From assembly GCA_035249905.1 (NCBI GenBank), contig DATFFT010000040.1, positions 1 to 5,199 of the forward strand: DNA of 5,199 nucleotides. Reading direction: 5' to 3'. Both the position numbers and the translations under genes were made by a program. Positions 4,085-5,199 of the stretch are shown here, piece after piece. How positions within the stretch are numbered: position 1 is the stretch's first letter; each line of letters begins with the position of its first letter. This DNA comes from JAOUEA01 sp035249905. Lineage in GTDB: Bacteria; Actinomycetota; UBA4738; HRBIN12. The notes under the pieces were generated by a model that saw only the letters and a program-made list of their open reading frames with translations, was not told the origin of the DNA and ran no database searches.

Positions 4085-5199
4085 GTGGCGTCGGATGCGG
4101 TCGTCCTCGGCATCGATCAGGGAAGCAGCGGGGCTCGTGCAGCGGTGATGACCGCCGCCGGCGATGTGCTCGGATCGGGCAGGGTCGCCTGTGACGACCT
4201 CCGCCGTACCCCCCACGGAAGCGAGCACGATCCCGCAGCCTGGCTCGAAGAGTCGTTCCGCGCGGCTCGGGCCGCCCTCGAGGCTTCGGGCCGTTCCTCG
4301 GTGGATGCGATCGGCGTCGGTGCGCTCGGCCCGGCCCCGGTCGTGCTCGACGACGATCTCGAGCCGCTCGTTCCCTCGCCCTTGTTCCCGATCACGCCTG
4401 TCCCGGAGTGGGTTCGGGGTCTGCCGAGCGACGTCGTCGATCGTGCGGCGTGGGTGGTCGACGTCACCGGCTTCCTCGTGAGCGCGCTGGTCGGGCGGCC
4501 GGTGATCGACCGCATCACGGCCGCCGACCACATCGTGGACGCGACCTCGGCGGTGGTCCCCGTTCCCGAACCGATCGAGCCGCTCGATGTGGCCGGCGGG
4601 CTGGGGAAGGAAGGCGCCGAGCTGCTCGGATTGCCTCCGGACGTTCCCGTGGTCGCCGGAACCTACGACACGTTCGTCGACCTCGCCGGTGTCGGGGTCG
4701 GTGCGATCGGTGAAGGTGCGATCATGCTGGGGAGCACCGCGATCGTGGGTGTGGTGCGGGACGAGCCCGATGCACCCGAGGGTCTCCGGGCGAGCCCGCA
4801 CGTCGGGCTCGGCTGGTTCGTGGGCGGCTGGACGTCGGCCGCCGGGCGTGCGCTCGCCTGGGTCGCGTCGCTGGCGCCGAGCGCGGAGCGCGCCCGCATC
4901 GTCGCCGAGGCCGGAGCGATGTCGCCCGGATCCGCCGGGGTGCTCGGGCTTCCTTCCCTCGACGGGGAACGCGCGCCCATCTGGGATCCGGCCGCCCGGG
5001 GGGCGCTGATCGGCCTGACCACCGACACGACGCTCGTGGGCATCTACCGGGGCATGCTGGACGGCGTGGTGCTCTCGACCGCGGACCTCGCCGCTCGGCT
5101 CGAGCCCGTGAGCGGCGACGTGGCCTGGCTGGTGGCCGGAGGCGGGGTGCGTGACGGAGCGTGGCTGCAGGCGACCGCCGACGCGCTCGGCGAGTCGCT
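4085..5199 (+). CDS. Compact FGGY-family carbohydrate kinase, 3'-partial
   Basis: This frame runs open to the right edge (371 full codons), so the C-terminus is missing. It should be an ATP-dependent kinase of a sugar or polyol with the ASKHA fold. The N-terminal phosphate-binding motif is GIDQGSSGARAAV (9-21, Asp11). VAGTYDTF (190-197) carries the likely catalytic Asp195, with MLGST (214-218) as the second phosphate loop. LDGERAPIWDPAARGALIGL (292-311) is a near-consensus FGGY C-domain signature, and AGGGVRDGAWLQATADALG (351-369) is the adenosine motif. The first domain is short: Asp195 corresponds to about Asp233 in E. coli xylulokinase. The usual Trp-x-Asp/Gln-x-Arg substrate segment is absent; VPSPLFPITPVPEW (96-109) stands in its place. 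About 70-90 residues are probably missing beyond the window. The GTG start is chosen for its distance to the DQG motif. The family is firm; the substrate cannot be assigned, and the gene may not belong to the sulfur-carrier operon despite a 28-base gap. Confidence 0.9.
   Translation, partial: MASDAVVLGIDQGSSGARAAVMTAAGDVLGSGRVACDDLRRTPHGSEHDPAAWLEESFRAARAALEASGRSSVDAIGVGALGPAPVVLDDDLEPLVPSPLFPITPVPEWVRGLPSDVVDRAAWVVDVTGFLVSALVGRPVIDRITAADHIVDATSAVVPVPEPIEPLDVAGGLGKEGAELLGLPPDVPVVAGTYDTFVDLAGVGVGAIGEGAIMLGSTAIVGVVRDEPDAPEGLRASPHVGLGWFVGGWTSAAGRALAWVASLAPSAERARIVAEAGAMSPGSAGVLGLPSLDGERAPIWDPAARGALIGLTTDTTLVGIYRGMLDGVVLSTADLAARLEPVSGDVAWLVAGGGVRDGAWLQATADALGES

Noticed and set aside
3959..4801. 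Minus-strand ORF of 280 codons opposite the kinase
   Set aside because: The + strand frame from 4085 contains the FGGY motifs in the right order, so this ORF is a by-product of GC-rich sequence.

Overview
This is a GC-rich window from a bacterium. The GTG/TTG starts, dense codon use, possible leaderless promoters and a CysO/Mec sulfur-carrier cluster of the mycobacterial type point to an actinobacterium. A lineage outside the classical Streptomyces/Mycobacterium groups (for example Acidimicrobiia) is my inference and cannot be fixed from the sequence. All five supported genes lie on the + strand, and the last runs off the right edge. The first probably begins upstream of the left edge.

Left part (1-1259): a long conserved hypothetical protein with weak nitroreductase-like signatures. 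A 133-base gap follows (1260-1392). It holds two nearly identical 20-base palindromic sites exactly 50 bases apart and a -10-like hexamer just before the next gene. Middle (1393-2442): selD, selenide water dikinase, with all catalytic residues I could check. No selA, selB, selC or Sec-tRNA gene lies in the window.

The next gap (2443-2526) holds an extended -10 element and a foldable leader. It precedes a three-gene operon (2527-4056): a JAMM/Mec-type zinc peptidase, a ThiF/MoeB-type E1-like adenylyltransferase without a rhodanese domain, and a CysO/MoaD-type ubiquitin-like sulfur carrier. In Mycobacterium tuberculosis the equivalent proteins form a cysteine pathway: MoeZ thiocarboxylates CysO, CysM joins it to O-phosphoserine, and Mec hydrolyses the CysO-cysteine adduct. 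Here the carrier ends in Gly-Gly-Arg rather than Gly-Gly, so the neighbouring peptidase may also mature the carrier. cysM is not in the window.

Right part (4085-5199): a 3'-truncated, unusually compact FGGY-family carbohydrate kinase, probably read from its own leaderless promoter. The points most worth a second look are the paired operators in front of selD, the Gly-Gly-Arg tail of the carrier beside a JAMM peptidase, the missing rhodanese domain, and the reduced sugar-binding segment of the kinase. I saw no mobile element, CRISPR array, tRNA or rRNA.
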